Source: JAHCIE01 sp034431435
Lineage (GTDB): Bacteria > Chloroflexota > Anaerolineae > Epilineales > JAHCIE01
NCBI GenBank assembly: GCA_034431435.1
Contig: DAOUDG010000083.1
Coordinates: forward strand, 1 to 30,284
Direction: 5' to 3'
Length of the DNA: 30,284 nt
In this document: piece after piece, positions 1 through 6,950 of the stretch
How the letters are laid out: each line of letters begins with the position of its first letter
Numbering within the stretch: the stretch's first letter is position 1
The notes under the pieces: model-generated
Told to the model about the DNA's origin: nothing
The model's database searches: none
What the model saw: the letters and a program-made list of their open reading frames with translations, nothing else
Made by a program: the position numbers and the translations under genes

Positions 1-1015
1 GCGCCGCGCGGGCGGGACCGGCCGCCTTGGCCTGGCAGCGCGGGCACGCCTTGAGATGACCAGAGTAGATGTGGCCGTTGCGGCACGTGACCAGCGCAGT
101 CTCGGCCTCCGCCAGCCCCTGCTCCCATTCCTCGCCCGTCGGCCGACGGCGCGGGTCGCGATGCCCCTCGTCGAAGCAGCGGCGCACCAGCTGCGCCACC
201 GCCGGATGCAGCACATCCAGCGAGGTGGCAAGGGTCGGCGGCGCGACCGGGCCGAGAGGCGTAGCGACGTAGGGGAACCAGCCCCGCTGAATCTTGCTGG
301 CGATGGCCGGTGGGTCGCCCTCGCCACGCCATTGGGACCGGAAGGGATGGCTGCCCTCCATGAGGAGTTGGAAGATGAGGACGCCCAGACCGAATCGATC
401 CTGGTCAGCCTGACGCACCTCGCGATTGAAGGTCTTGCCCTGCAATTCCGGCGGCGTATACTCCGGCTTCCCCACTGGACACGGGTAAAAGACGATCTGC
501 GACGCTCGATGCTCCTTCACCTGGAAGGAGTCGGTGTCGATGAGCGTGACCAGCGCGGTCGAGGTGACCAGAACGTTGCTCTCGTTGAGGTCACCAATCA
601 CATAGTCGCGGGCATGGAGCGCGCTGACCGCCGCCGCCAGATTGCGCGCCGAGCGATGCAGGTACTTCCAGGTGAAGCCTGGCAGCGTCTGCGCCCGGCG
701 GCGCGGGTTGAACACGTCGAACAACGGCACGGCTGAGCGCACCTGGGGCATCACGAAGCCCAGGAACGTGCCGTGCTTGTCGTACAGCAAGTCGGTGGGC
801 CAGGCGATGGCGGCATGCCCCGCCCCGCCGGCCGGCGTCGCGGGTGGGTTGCGCAGCATCCAGGTGAGCTTCGCCTCGTAGTCGGGCTTGGCGGGGGTAT
901 ACACCTTGCCGAGCAGGCCATCGCGGCCGTCGACTTGATGGACAACACCTTCCCCACCCCGAGCCACCACCGGGCCGAGGTTTACCTGGTTGCGATGCGA
1001 GTCGTACAGGACCAT
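1..1015 (-). CDS. TerY-P triad protein kinase with C-terminal zinc-knuckle region (partial, 3' end outside window)
   Basis: Seen: an open minus-strand frame from an ATG at 1015-1013 to the window edge (338 codons). The N-terminus carries a glycine-rich loop (ARGGEGVVHQV) followed by a candidate ATP-site lysine (LLGKVY). The catalytic loop is GDLNESNVLV (Asp and Asn kept, HRD replaced by IGD), the DFG position reads DTD, and YTPPEL stands for the APE motif. After the kinase come C-R-N-G-H and C-P-R-C, a likely zinc knuckle. The start overlaps the stop of the PP2C gene (TGATG), so the two are translationally coupled. Known: this architecture matches the COG4248 kinase / helix-hairpin-helix proteins that form a triad with a TerY-like VWA protein and a PP2C phosphatase. 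Inference: a cytoplasmic Ser/Thr kinase whose phosphorylation is reversed by its neighbour. The HhH part would lie outside the window, so it is not shown here. Confidence 0.85.
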   Translation of the reverse strand, partial: MVLYDSHRNQVNLGPVVARGGEGVVHQVDGRDGLLGKVYTPAKPDYEAKLTWMLRNPPATPAGGAGHAAIAWPTDLLYDKHGTFLGFVMPQVRSAVPLFDVFNPRRRAQTLPGFTWKYLHRSARNLAAAVSALHARDYVIGDLNESNVLVTSTALVTLIDTDSFQVKEHRASQIVFYPCPVGKPEYTPPELQGKTFNREVRQADQDRFGLGVLIFQLLMEGSHPFRSQWRGEGDPPAIASKIQRGWFPYVATPLGPVAPPTLATSLDVLHPAVAQLVRRCFDEGHRDPRRRPTGEEWEQGLAEAETALVTCRNGHIYSGHLKACPRCQAKAAGPARAA

Positions 1016-1824
1016 CAGACGCTCTCGGCTACCATCTCCGCCGCGGCGGCTTGAGGCTCAGCCAGCCGCGCCGCCAGAACAAGGGTCTTATCGTCGTCGG
1101 TACGCCCGTTGACGCGCTCCGAGTCGAGGAACTGGGCCAGCGCGCCCGCCGCCCGCGCCGCGTCCGCCGCACTATCGACGAAGGCGAACAACGGCGCGAA
1201 GAAGGGCGGAAACGGCTCATAGCCCGGCACTTTGGCGGCCAGTCGCAGCAGGCCGTCGGTCATCACGGCTATCGCCGCACCGCGCAGCGGCGTCACCGCC
1301 ACCTGCAGGGCGTGGGTCATGCCTGGCATGGTCAGGAAGGCTGTCTCGTTGGCATACTCGCCCCGGCTGGGGCGCACAGGCGCGTGTAGCTGCCCCGCCC
1401 CGTCCCGGACGACCACCAGGCCATCGCCCACCTGCCCCACCACCAGCCACTCATCGGTCAACACCGCGCACGTCAGCGTCGTGGCGAAGTCGCGCGGGGG
1501 GCGGCGTGCCCCGCGCGCCACTGCCAACACCGACAGGCGGGCGTTTAGAAAGGCGCGCCGCATCACCCGCGCCCAGTCGTCATCCGTCACCGGTCGCCGC
1601 TTCAGCGCCATGCGCCGCAGGGATGTGACCACGTGCTCGGCGGCGCGGACGGCTCCCTCCGCCGAGCGCGGCGCCGACCCAGCGCCGTCGGCCACGGCCA
1701 GAATCAGCGTGCCGTCGGGTAGGGCGCGGCTGGCGAAGGCATCCTGGCAGCCAGTCGCGCGGGCGCGGTGGGACGTGCCCTCCACGGACGCGCCCACGAT
1801 GCGCCAGATGGGTGTGGCAGCCAT
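1015..1824 (-). CDS. PP2C-family Ser/Thr protein phosphatase of the TerY-P triad
   Basis: 269 aa. Metal-binding PPM/PP2C motifs are visible: ADGAGS near residue 45-50 (Asp46-Gly47), TTLTCAVL followed by GQVGDG in the middle, and MTDGLLR towards the end. These are the usual Asp ligands for the two Mn/Mg ions. The N-terminus (GASVEGTSHRARATGCQDA) is the form common to stand-alone bacterial PP2C proteins of this type. It starts one base after the VWA gene ends and its stop overlaps the kinase ATG, so VWA-PP2C-kinase form one operon. Role by family and context: dephosphorylates proteins modified by the neighbouring kinase, possibly the VWA protein. No membrane segment is seen. Confidence 0.9.
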   Translation of the reverse strand: MAATPIWRIVGASVEGTSHRARATGCQDAFASRALPDGTLILAVADGAGSAPRSAEGAVRAAEHVVTSLRRMALKRRPVTDDDWARVMRRAFLNARLSVLAVARGARRPPRDFATTLTCAVLTDEWLVVGQVGDGLVVVRDGAGQLHAPVRPSRGEYANETAFLTMPGMTHALQVAVTPLRGAAIAVMTDGLLRLAAKVPGYEPFPPFFAPLFAFVDSAADAARAAGALAQFLDSERVNGRTDDDKTLVLAARLAEPQAAAAEMVAESV

Positions 1825-1825
1825 C

Positions 1826-2566
1826 TTAATGCGATGTGTCCATCTCGGCCCAGCCCACCGGTGGCAGCGGCGCCTGCTGGCCCGGCTGGGAGTTGGCGAC
1901 GCTCGACAGGCTCTTGGACAGCCACTGGAACAGCTCGCGGAAGGCTAGGCCCTTGAGCTTGACCGGCGGCCGCTGGTCCGAGAAGCGTTGCAGCGTCTTC
2001 ATGTCCGCCCCCTCGACAGCCACGGCGTAGAACGCCAGCCCCTTGCGGGCTTCCTCGGCGCGCGCCTGGTCGGCGACGGCTTCCCAGCCGTTATCAGTCG
2101 GCCGACCGTCGGTGATGAGGAACATCCAGGGGCGGAAGTAGTCCAGGCTGGCCTGCTTGTAGATCTCCTTGCGGTCGTGAATCAGCCCCAGGCCACGACC
2201 AACGGCCTCGCCCATCGGCGTCTCGCCTTTGGCATCCAGCGTTGGCGCGAGGAAGCGGTCGGCGGTCACGAACGCCTGTTGCGCGTCGAAGGGCACGCTC
2301 TTGGTCCCACCGGCCGTCACGTCCAGGGCATGCACGTCGCCGCCGAAGGTCACTACAGCCACCTCGACGCGCAGCGACGCCAGGCGGTCGTCTTGCAGCG
2401 CCTTCTGGAAGTCCTGCAAGCCCGCGTTCAGCTCGTCGATGGGCTTGCCGGCCATTGACCCCGACGTATCCAGCAACAGCACCACGGGGCAGCGCGGCTC
2501 CGGGTTGTCCTGAAACTCAACCTGCTCCAACTGGCTCAGCGCCACCGTCTCCACATTATCTTCCAT
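1826..2566 (-). CDS. TerY-like von Willebrand factor A domain protein
   Basis: 246 aa. A complete MIDAS metal site is visible: DTSGSM (Asp33, Ser35, Ser37), Thr116 in GETPMG and Asp153 in ITDGRPTD. The length and the PVVLLLDTSGSM opening fit the TerY/COG4245 group. The ATG at 2566 follows a strong Shine-Dalgarno (AGGAGG, complement of 2573-2578). A TACAAT -10-like hexamer lies on the minus strand at 2633-2628, but no good -35 accompanies it. First gene of the VWA-PP2C-kinase operon. Known: TerY-P triads occur both with and without tellurium-resistance (ter) genes; none of the ter genes is visible here. Inference: an Mg-dependent scaffold whose partner binding is controlled by phosphorylation. 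Confidence 0.9.
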   Translation of the reverse strand: MEDNVETVALSQLEQVEFQDNPEPRCPVVLLLDTSGSMAGKPIDELNAGLQDFQKALQDDRLASLRVEVAVVTFGGDVHALDVTAGGTKSVPFDAQQAFVTADRFLAPTLDAKGETPMGEAVGRGLGLIHDRKEIYKQASLDYFRPWMFLITDGRPTDNGWEAVADQARAEEARKGLAFYAVAVEGADMKTLQRFSDQRPPVKLKGLAFRELFQWLSKSLSSVANSQPGQQAPLPPVGWAEMDTSH

Positions 2567-2695
2567 CGTCGTCCTCCTGACGAGTAACTCTCCCCACTAC
2601 GGCGCACCCTGTGGCAGCGCCACCATGATTGTATACGTCAGGTCGAGAGTAAAGTTGCAGCCGTGCTGCCGCACTCCAGGAGGAGCGGCCCCGCG

Positions 2696-3676
2696 TCACG
2701 CCGCCATCACCTCGGCGCGCGCCTCGGCCTCGCTGACCAGGGCGATAAACTCATCGGCGCTCGCGCACGTGAGCAGTCGCACGCGATAATCGGCCAGGGC
2801 GCGCAGGCTGTCGATATAGCGGACCACGTGCTTGCGGAACAGAATCAGCCCCAACTCAGCGCCGTAGAAATCCAGGTTGAGGGCAAGATGACGGCGTACC
2901 AGGGCGACCTTGTCGTCAAACAGCACCTGATGGGGTGTCTTGCGGGCGAAAATCCACGGGTTGCCAATCGCCCCCCGCCCAATCATCACCCCGTCGCAGC
3001 CCGTGTGCGACTTGATGCGGGCGATGTCGGTGGGCGTGGTCACATCGCCATTGCCTAGCACCGGGATGCGGACCGCGCGCTTGATCTCGGCGATGGCGTC
3101 CCAGTCGGCCTGGCCCTTGTAACCCTGTGCCTTGGTGCGCCCGTGGACGGCGATGAGCGCCGCGCCGCTGTCCTCCAAGATGCGCGCCACGTCCAGGTAG
3201 TTGCGGCTGCGGTCATCCCAACCCAGGCGAATCTTGCCCGTGACGGGGATGGGCAGCGCCGCCGACAGGCGGCGAAAGATGCTACCAATCTTAGTGGGCG
3301 CGCACAGCAGCCCCGCTCCCGCCCCGCGCCCGGCGATAGTGTTCACCGAGCAGCCCATATTCAGGTCGAGGATGCTCGGCCCCAGTTCCAGGAGCCGCTC
3401 GGCTGCGGCCACCAGGCGATCCTCATCGTTGCCGTAGACCTGGAAGGTCATCGGCCGCTCGCTGGGGTCAAACACCAGCTTGCGGCCCGTCTTCTCCGGC
3501 CAGCGGCCACCCTTGAACTCGTCGACGTTGACGAACTCAGTATAGCTCATCGCCGAGCCATTCTCGCGGCAGATGCGGCGGAAAGGCAGGTCGGAAAACC
3601 CGTCCATCGGCGCCAGAATCAGGTCGCCGTAGACGGGTATGTCGCGCACGTAGAAGGCAGGCGTCGCGTGGTTCAT
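2696..3676 (-). CDS. dusB: tRNA-dihydrouridine synthase
   Basis: 326 aa. FMN-dependent reductase that makes dihydrouridine in the tRNA D-loop. Visible: LAPMDGFSD at residues 21-29, LDLNMGCSV with the catalytic cysteine (Cys109), the GKIRLGW lysine (Lys148), AVHGRTKAQGYKG (His178 FMN region), GNGDV and MIGRGAIGNPWIF. Length and motif order match the DusB branch. The usual Pro after the catalytic Cys is Ser here. Stand-alone gene between the TerY-P operon and the toxin-antitoxin patch. The assignment to the DusB rather than another Dus branch is by motif impression only. Confidence 0.92.
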   Translation of the reverse strand: MNHATPAFYVRDIPVYGDLILAPMDGFSDLPFRRICRENGSAMSYTEFVNVDEFKGGRWPEKTGRKLVFDPSERPMTFQVYGNDEDRLVAAAERLLELGPSILDLNMGCSVNTIAGRGAGAGLLCAPTKIGSIFRRLSAALPIPVTGKIRLGWDDRSRNYLDVARILEDSGAALIAVHGRTKAQGYKGQADWDAIAEIKRAVRIPVLGNGDVTTPTDIARIKSHTGCDGVMIGRGAIGNPWIFARKTPHQVLFDDKVALVRRHLALNLDFYGAELGLILFRKHVVRYIDSLRALADYRVRLLTCASADEFIALVSEAEARAEVMAA

Positions 3677-3734
3677 CGCCCCTTAGACGCCCCGCCGCCT
3701 GCTGTTCTTATGTCGGCCTAGACAAACCAATCCA

Positions 3735-3962
3735 TCAAAGCAGACTGGCAAACTCGGCCACGTCCAATCCCGCTTGTCGAATGATAGCACGCAACGTTCC
3801 CCGGTCTAGCTCAGCATGGTCAGGCACGACCACCTGCGCGAAAGGGTCGTCCCGGCGCAGAATGATATGGCTACTCTCGCGCCGCTTTACGTAGAAGCCA
3901 GCCCGTTCCAGGGCACGCACACATTCACGGCCCGAAACACGCGGTAGCCGTCCCTCTCTCAT
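3735..3962 (-). CDS. hicA: HicA/YcfA-family mRNA interferase toxin
   Basis: 75 aa with a dsRBD-like HicA pattern: VSGRECVRALERAGFYVKRR, then SSHIILRR containing the catalytic-type histidine (His32), then VVVPDHAELDRGTLRAIIRQAGL. Its ATG overlaps the stop of hicB (ATGA at 3962-3959), so the antitoxin is made first and the two are coupled. Known: HicA cleaves mRNA and is neutralised by HicB. The motif and size are intact, so it looks functional. Confidence 0.85.
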   Translation of the reverse strand: MREGRLPRVSGRECVRALERAGFYVKRRESSHIILRRDDPFAQVVVPDHAELDRGTLRAIIRQAGLDVAEFASLL

Positions 3963-4165
3963 ACGGCGACAACCATCGCCTCGAATCGCTCTTCTGGAAC
4001 AGCCAGGCCATCGTCCTTGAGCGCTGCGACGTAGCCCTGGATAGCTTCCCGGATGTTGGCGAGCGCATCTTCCCGGGTCTTTCCCTGGCTGAGGCAGCCC
4101 GGCAGGCTGGGGACTTCGGCGATCCAGTAACCATCTTCACCCGGATAGAGAATCACCTGGCGCAC
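3959..4165 (-). CDS. hicB: HicB-family antitoxin (short form)
   Basis: 68 aa. The sequence YPGEDGYWIAEVPSLPGCLSQGKTREDALANIREAI is the HicB partial RNase-H-like fold. A GTG start at 4165 is chosen because AAGGAGG lies 5-6 bases upstream on the minus strand. There is no C-terminal ribbon-helix-helix or HTH DNA-binding part, so autoregulation by this protein alone is unlikely; many short HicB proteins share this. Pairs with HicA immediately downstream. Confidence 0.85.
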   Translation of the reverse strand: MRQVILYPGEDGYWIAEVPSLPGCLSQGKTREDALANIREAIQGYVAALKDDGLAVPEERFEAMVVAV

Positions 4166-4189
4166 GTTTCCTCCTTGTAGGCGACAGCT

Positions 4190-4336
4190 TCAGGCATAAA
4201 CAGCCTCGGTGAGTACCTGGGCGCGCATGGCCGGGCGGAGCGCATCGCAAGTTACCAGGTCCGTGCGCCGCCCCAGCATCTCCTCCAACTCGTCGTGGTG
4301 CTCGCGCAGCAAACGCAAGACCTCATCGCGTTGCAT
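4190..4336 (-). pseudogene. Internally deleted MntA-type nucleotidyltransferase antitoxin relic (48 aa)
   Basis: A short open frame with a good ribosome site (GGGGAGG upstream) and an ATG at 4336. The first ~17 residues (MQRDEVLRLLREHHDEL) match the start of MNT antitoxins, and the last ~30 (MLGRRTDLVTCDALRP then AEAVYA-like end) match their C-terminal end. Everything between, including the GSxARG and DxD nucleotidyl-transfer motifs, is missing. The join is in frame, so the remnant could still be translated. No HEPN toxin partner is adjacent on this strand; hicB starts 24 bp downstream. Inference: a decayed or minimised antitoxin. It could alternatively be a leader peptide for hicBA. Confidence 0.6.
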
Positions 4337-4526
4337 CGGCGTCCTCCCCTAGCGCCTCCTACACACCATAGGCTCCTGAGCGCCAACGGCGCGGTCTATG
4401 GTAGCCAGGGACGCCGCCCCTGGTACGCGCAATTGTAGCCCAACCGCCACGGGCGAACAACCGCCCGGCCCGTTGGATGCCGTCGGGTGGAGGCCCGCCG
4501 AATGGAATTCGACGGTTGCTACAGGA

Positions 4527-4544
4527 AGCCTGCCGAGGCAGGCT
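4527..4544. repeat. Perfect short palindrome inside the intergenic cluster
   Basis: AGCCTGCC, 2-base spacer GA, then GGCAGGCT. It follows a segment with GGAATTCGACGG. In a transcript the loop would open to CGAG. Function unknown; part of the hairpin cluster. Confidence 0.6.
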
Positions 4545-4578
4545 GGGGCGGAGACACCGCGATCCGCCCAACGCCAAC

Positions 4579-4609
4579 GGCCCCCAGGGTTCCGAGAACC
4601 CCGAGGGCC
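4579..4609. terminator. 31-bp hairpin element, copy 1 of 2
   Basis: Arms of 14 bases (GGCCCCCAGGGTTC and GAACCCCGAGGGCC) pair at 12 positions around the loop CGA. A second copy at 9590-9620 is identical in both arms and differs only in two of three loop bases. Both copies sit just past the 3' ends of genes, which suggests a bidirectional terminator or REP-like element. There is no U-tract, so classical intrinsic termination is not shown. Confidence 0.5.
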
Positions 4610-4635
4610 GTGGTTGCCCGGCCGGTCTGCCAGTA

Positions 4636-4675
4636 CGCACGGCATGCGGACGCGTCCGCATCCGCATGCCGTGCG
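4636..4675 (-). terminator. Perfect 15-bp stem hairpin just after the lipoprotein gene
   Basis: 4636-4650 (CGCACGGCATGCGGA) is exactly complementary to 4661-4675, with a 10-base loop. It begins five bases past the stop codon of the minus-strand gene ending at 4681. A stable transcript-end structure is the simplest reading; no run of U follows. Confidence 0.6.
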
Positions 4676-4680
4676 CTTCG

Positions 4681-5349
4681 TTACTTTGAATCCTCCTTAT
4701 CGGTCAAATCCAGAACCTTCGCTTCCCTCTCGGCATAGCGGAAAGGTTCCACCTGGACGGCTACTGCCACGTATTTTCCAGGTGTCTCCTTCAGCTCACC
4801 ATTCATGATGAAGAAGTCGTTCCGAACGCGGGCGCCCCACAGACCAAGCTGTGGCTTCTTGCTCAAGGGCCAGACCATGCTTAGGCTATACCAACCTGGT
4901 TCGACCTTGGAGAACTCGTAGTGGCCCTGTGCGTCGGATTTGGTGGATGCAGCGTTTACGGCGCATGCCTCAAGCTGCTTCTTCTGCACATCGTTGAGAG
5001 ATGTGGTAGACCGGGCGAGCGTCAGGCAACTCTCGTCCTCATATCGTCGTAAGGTAACCTCCGCGTCCCTAATGGGACCATCAGGCCCGACAAGCGTGCC
5101 CGAGACCGTGGGTGGCCTGGGCGTAGCGGTTGGCGGAACTGGTGTCTGAGTTGGTGGAATCGGGGTCGGCGTCGGCGGCACAGGTGTCGCCGTCGGCGGG
5201 ACGGTCGCCGTCGGCAGGGCCGTTGCCGTCGGTGGGACGAGTGTCGCTGTGGGGGGCGCCGAAGCCACTAGCTGCCCGCCGCACGCTGCGAGCCACAACG
5301 TCAAAACTACTACCCCCAGTACTGGTGACCGGGTTGCTTGTCGTCGCAT
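4681..5349 (-). CDS. Lipoprotein with Thr-Pro linker and carboxypeptidase-regulatory-like domain
   Basis: 222 aa from the ATG at 5349, chosen over a longer frame (ATG at 5403) because GGAG precedes it and a clean signal peptide follows. The signal ends in a lipobox, LWLAACGG, so the protein should be anchored outside the membrane. Residues ~30-75 are a PPTAT/PPTPT linker. Residues ~78-165 (TVSGTLVGPDGPIRDAEVTL through GHYEFSKVEPGWYSLSM) match the carboxypeptidase-regulatory-like / prealbumin-like beta fold, often an adhesion or structural module. Two cysteines flank a helical insert (DVQKKQLEAC). Likely in one operon with the secreted protein upstream (41-bp gap). No enzymatic motif seen. Confidence 0.75.
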   Translation of the reverse strand: MRRQATRSPVLGVVVLTLWLAACGGQLVASAPPTATLVPPTATALPTATVPPTATPVPPTPTPIPPTQTPVPPTATPRPPTVSGTLVGPDGPIRDAEVTLRRYEDESCLTLARSTTSLNDVQKKQLEACAVNAASTKSDAQGHYEFSKVEPGWYSLSMVWPLSKKPQLGLWGARVRNDFFIMNGELKETPGKYVAVAVQVEPFRYAEREAKVLDLTDKEDSK

Positions 5350-5390
5350 AGCTCCGAGTCCTTTCACCCTACGCATAAGCCCCAGGAGCC

Positions 5391-6758
5391 CTACGGGCGC
5401 CACGTGGGATACCAGTAGCCGAAACAGGCTCCCGACCCGTAGAAGACGCGGGTTCGACCCTCAAGCTCTGTCTCAGAGGTAAAGACACCCTCAATGGAGA
5501 TGATAGCGCTGCCCGCCTGGCCGGAGGCTGCAAATCCGCAGTTGGTAATGGGCGCCTCAGCGAAACTCACCGTGACCGTGCCGCATACGGTTGGATCAGT
5601 CAACCGGAAGTCCGTCACGCGCGTTCGGTCGGCCGAGACAACGAAGCTGGCCCCGTCGCCTTCCCATCGCCCGGACCGGAAGGCCGGACAAGGGATCGGC
5701 GTGGGTGCCAGGGTCGGCGTCGCCGGGGGTGTTAGCGTCGGCGTGGGCGAGGGCGCGAGCACCGTCACCGTCACATCGTTACTGACCGTCTCGCCCCAGG
5801 CGTTGAACGCAGCCACGCGGAATCCGTGGGCGCCGACAGGTAGGGTGACGGTGTGCTGGAAGGGGCCGCTGGCGCCATACGTCGCGATGACCTGGGGGCC
5901 GCCCGGCGCGTTGAGGTACCACAGCCGATAGCCGACCACGTTTGCGACGGAGGACCACGACAGACGCACAATGTCGCGGCTCACGGACGCCAGACTGAGG
6001 CTAGGCGCCGACGGGAAGCCAGGCATCTTCCGACCCAGTAAGGGGAAGTGCAGCTTGAACGGCGTGGGGGTCGGCGTGATGGTGGCCGTCGCCGTCGGGG
6101 TGAAAGTGGGCGTGGCACTCCCTGTCGCCGTTGGAGCTAGGGTGGCAGTCCCGGTAGCGGTGGCCGTGGCGGTGGATGTCGGGGTGAAGGTCGCGGTCGC
6201 CAGAGGCGTCTGGCTCGGTGTAGGTGTGATCGTGGGGGTTAGCGTCGCGGTGGCGGTCGGCGTGGCGGTCGGCGTCGGCGTAGACGTCGGCGCTAGCCAC
6301 CACGACCACCACGTGCCACTACCGAGGCAGGAGCCAGTGAAGTAGCTAAACGAGCCCTGCATTTCCTCAGCTGACGTGAAGGTTCCGCTCCCTCCGAACC
6401 TCCCGTCTTGACTGGCGAAGCTGATCCGGCAGTTGTTGATGGGCAGGGATGCAGCTGTCAAGCGTACACTCCCGCACGTCCCGAAGGTAGCGTCAATCGA
6501 GAAGTTCTCGACGTGAGTACGATCCGCCGAGACGGTGAAGTCGGCGGCGCCGAACCATGTGCCTGTATTCGGTTGAATAGTGCAGGGTGTCGGGGTTAGG
6601 GTGGCAGTTCCTGCAATCGTCGATGTGACAGTGACGTCACGCACCTCCAGGGGGGTTTCTGCCGGCGGTCCCTGGGCGTCCACCACACCCAGGCGGGGGA
6701 CCACCATCAATAGGAGAGCGGCGAAGAGCAGCATCAGGAGCAGACGGCGCGGCGGCAT
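5391..6758 (-). CDS. Secreted protein: duplicated beta domain, Thr-Pro linkers, fibronectin-III domain
   Basis: 455 aa. A signal peptide (MPPRRLLLMLLFAALLLMVV, then cleavage near VVDAQG) follows a perfect AAGGAGGTG ribosome site. Architecture: beta domain 1 (~60-150), a long TPT/TAT linker (~155-225), the segment KLHFPLLGRK, an FN3 domain (~238-335, with the SWSSVANVVGYRLW core), a short linker, then beta domain 2 (~355-455). The two beta domains share the frame [TS]G-W-G..F-VSADRT-V-F, C-G-V, INC/TNC and F-TS--E-G, with paired cysteines, so they are an internal duplication. I do not recognise that domain. Known: FPLL/YLPL-type segments after Thr-Pro linkers are common in Chloroflexota exported proteins. 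Probably a surface or extracellular binding protein. Confidence 0.75.
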   Translation of the reverse strand: MPPRRLLLMLLFAALLLMVVPRLGVVDAQGPPAETPLEVRDVTVTSTIAGTATLTPTPCTIQPNTGTWFGAADFTVSADRTHVENFSIDATFGTCGSVRLTAASLPINNCRISFASQDGRFGGSGTFTSAEEMQGSFSYFTGSCLGSGTWWSWWLAPTSTPTPTATPTATATLTPTITPTPSQTPLATATFTPTSTATATATGTATLAPTATGSATPTFTPTATATITPTPTPFKLHFPLLGRKMPGFPSAPSLSLASVSRDIVRLSWSSVANVVGYRLWYLNAPGGPQVIATYGASGPFQHTVTLPVGAHGFRVAAFNAWGETVSNDVTVTVLAPSPTPTLTPPATPTLAPTPIPCPAFRSGRWEGDGASFVVSADRTRVTDFRLTDPTVCGTVTVSFAEAPITNCGFAASGQAGSAIISIEGVFTSETELEGRTRVFYGSGACFGYWYPTWRP

Positions 6759-6847
6759 GGATGCACCTCCTTAGCGCTGAAGGCGATATGGCGGAAGCAA
6801 ATTGCCTCTGCCTGAAGTGCAGTCTAGCGTAGACTGGCCCCGATGAT

Positions 6848-6923
6848 TGCCGAAAAAGTGCCGAAAAAGTGCCGATGCATCGCTCGCCCGCTAATTGACT
6901 CCGGCGGAGAGGATGTGTACACT
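6848..6923 (+). promoter_or_regulatory. Sigma70-type promoter with upstream 11-bp direct repeats
   Basis: TTGACT (6895-6900), a 17-bp spacer and TACACT (6918-6923) predict a transcript start near 6930, followed by AAGAGGGA and the GTG at 6951. Upstream, TGCCGA recurs at 6848, 6859 and 6870, exactly 11 bp apart, and the first two are followed by AAAAAG. The A-tracts are phased with the helix, which suggests bent DNA or a multi-site activator/repressor target. Confidence 0.6.
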
Positions 6924-6950
6924 GAGGCACACACATCAAGAGGGACCGAT

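Larger units (their letters stand above)
4345..4680. repeat. Hairpin-rich non-coding region
   Basis: No credible gene in 336 bp. It holds a series of inverted repeats: CCAGGG/CCCTGG (4405-4410 and 4418-4423), AGCCTGCC/GGCAGGCT with a 2-base loop (4527-4544), the 31-bp element at 4579-4609 (second copy at 9590) and a perfect 15-bp stem at 4636-4675. It lies between the promoter side of the hicBA patch and the 3' end of the lipoprotein gene. The look is that of clustered REP/BIME-like elements plus terminators. Confidence 0.6.

Noticed and set aside
1232..1948. 238-codon plus-strand frame
   Set aside because: Shadow of the PP2C and VWA genes, low-complexity Arg/Ser/Ala composition.
5697..6300. 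Dense GTCGGCGT-like tandem repeats, considered as CRISPR or minisatellite
   Set aside because: They encode the Thr-Pro linkers of the secreted protein and have no spacer pattern; codon-level low complexity explains them.
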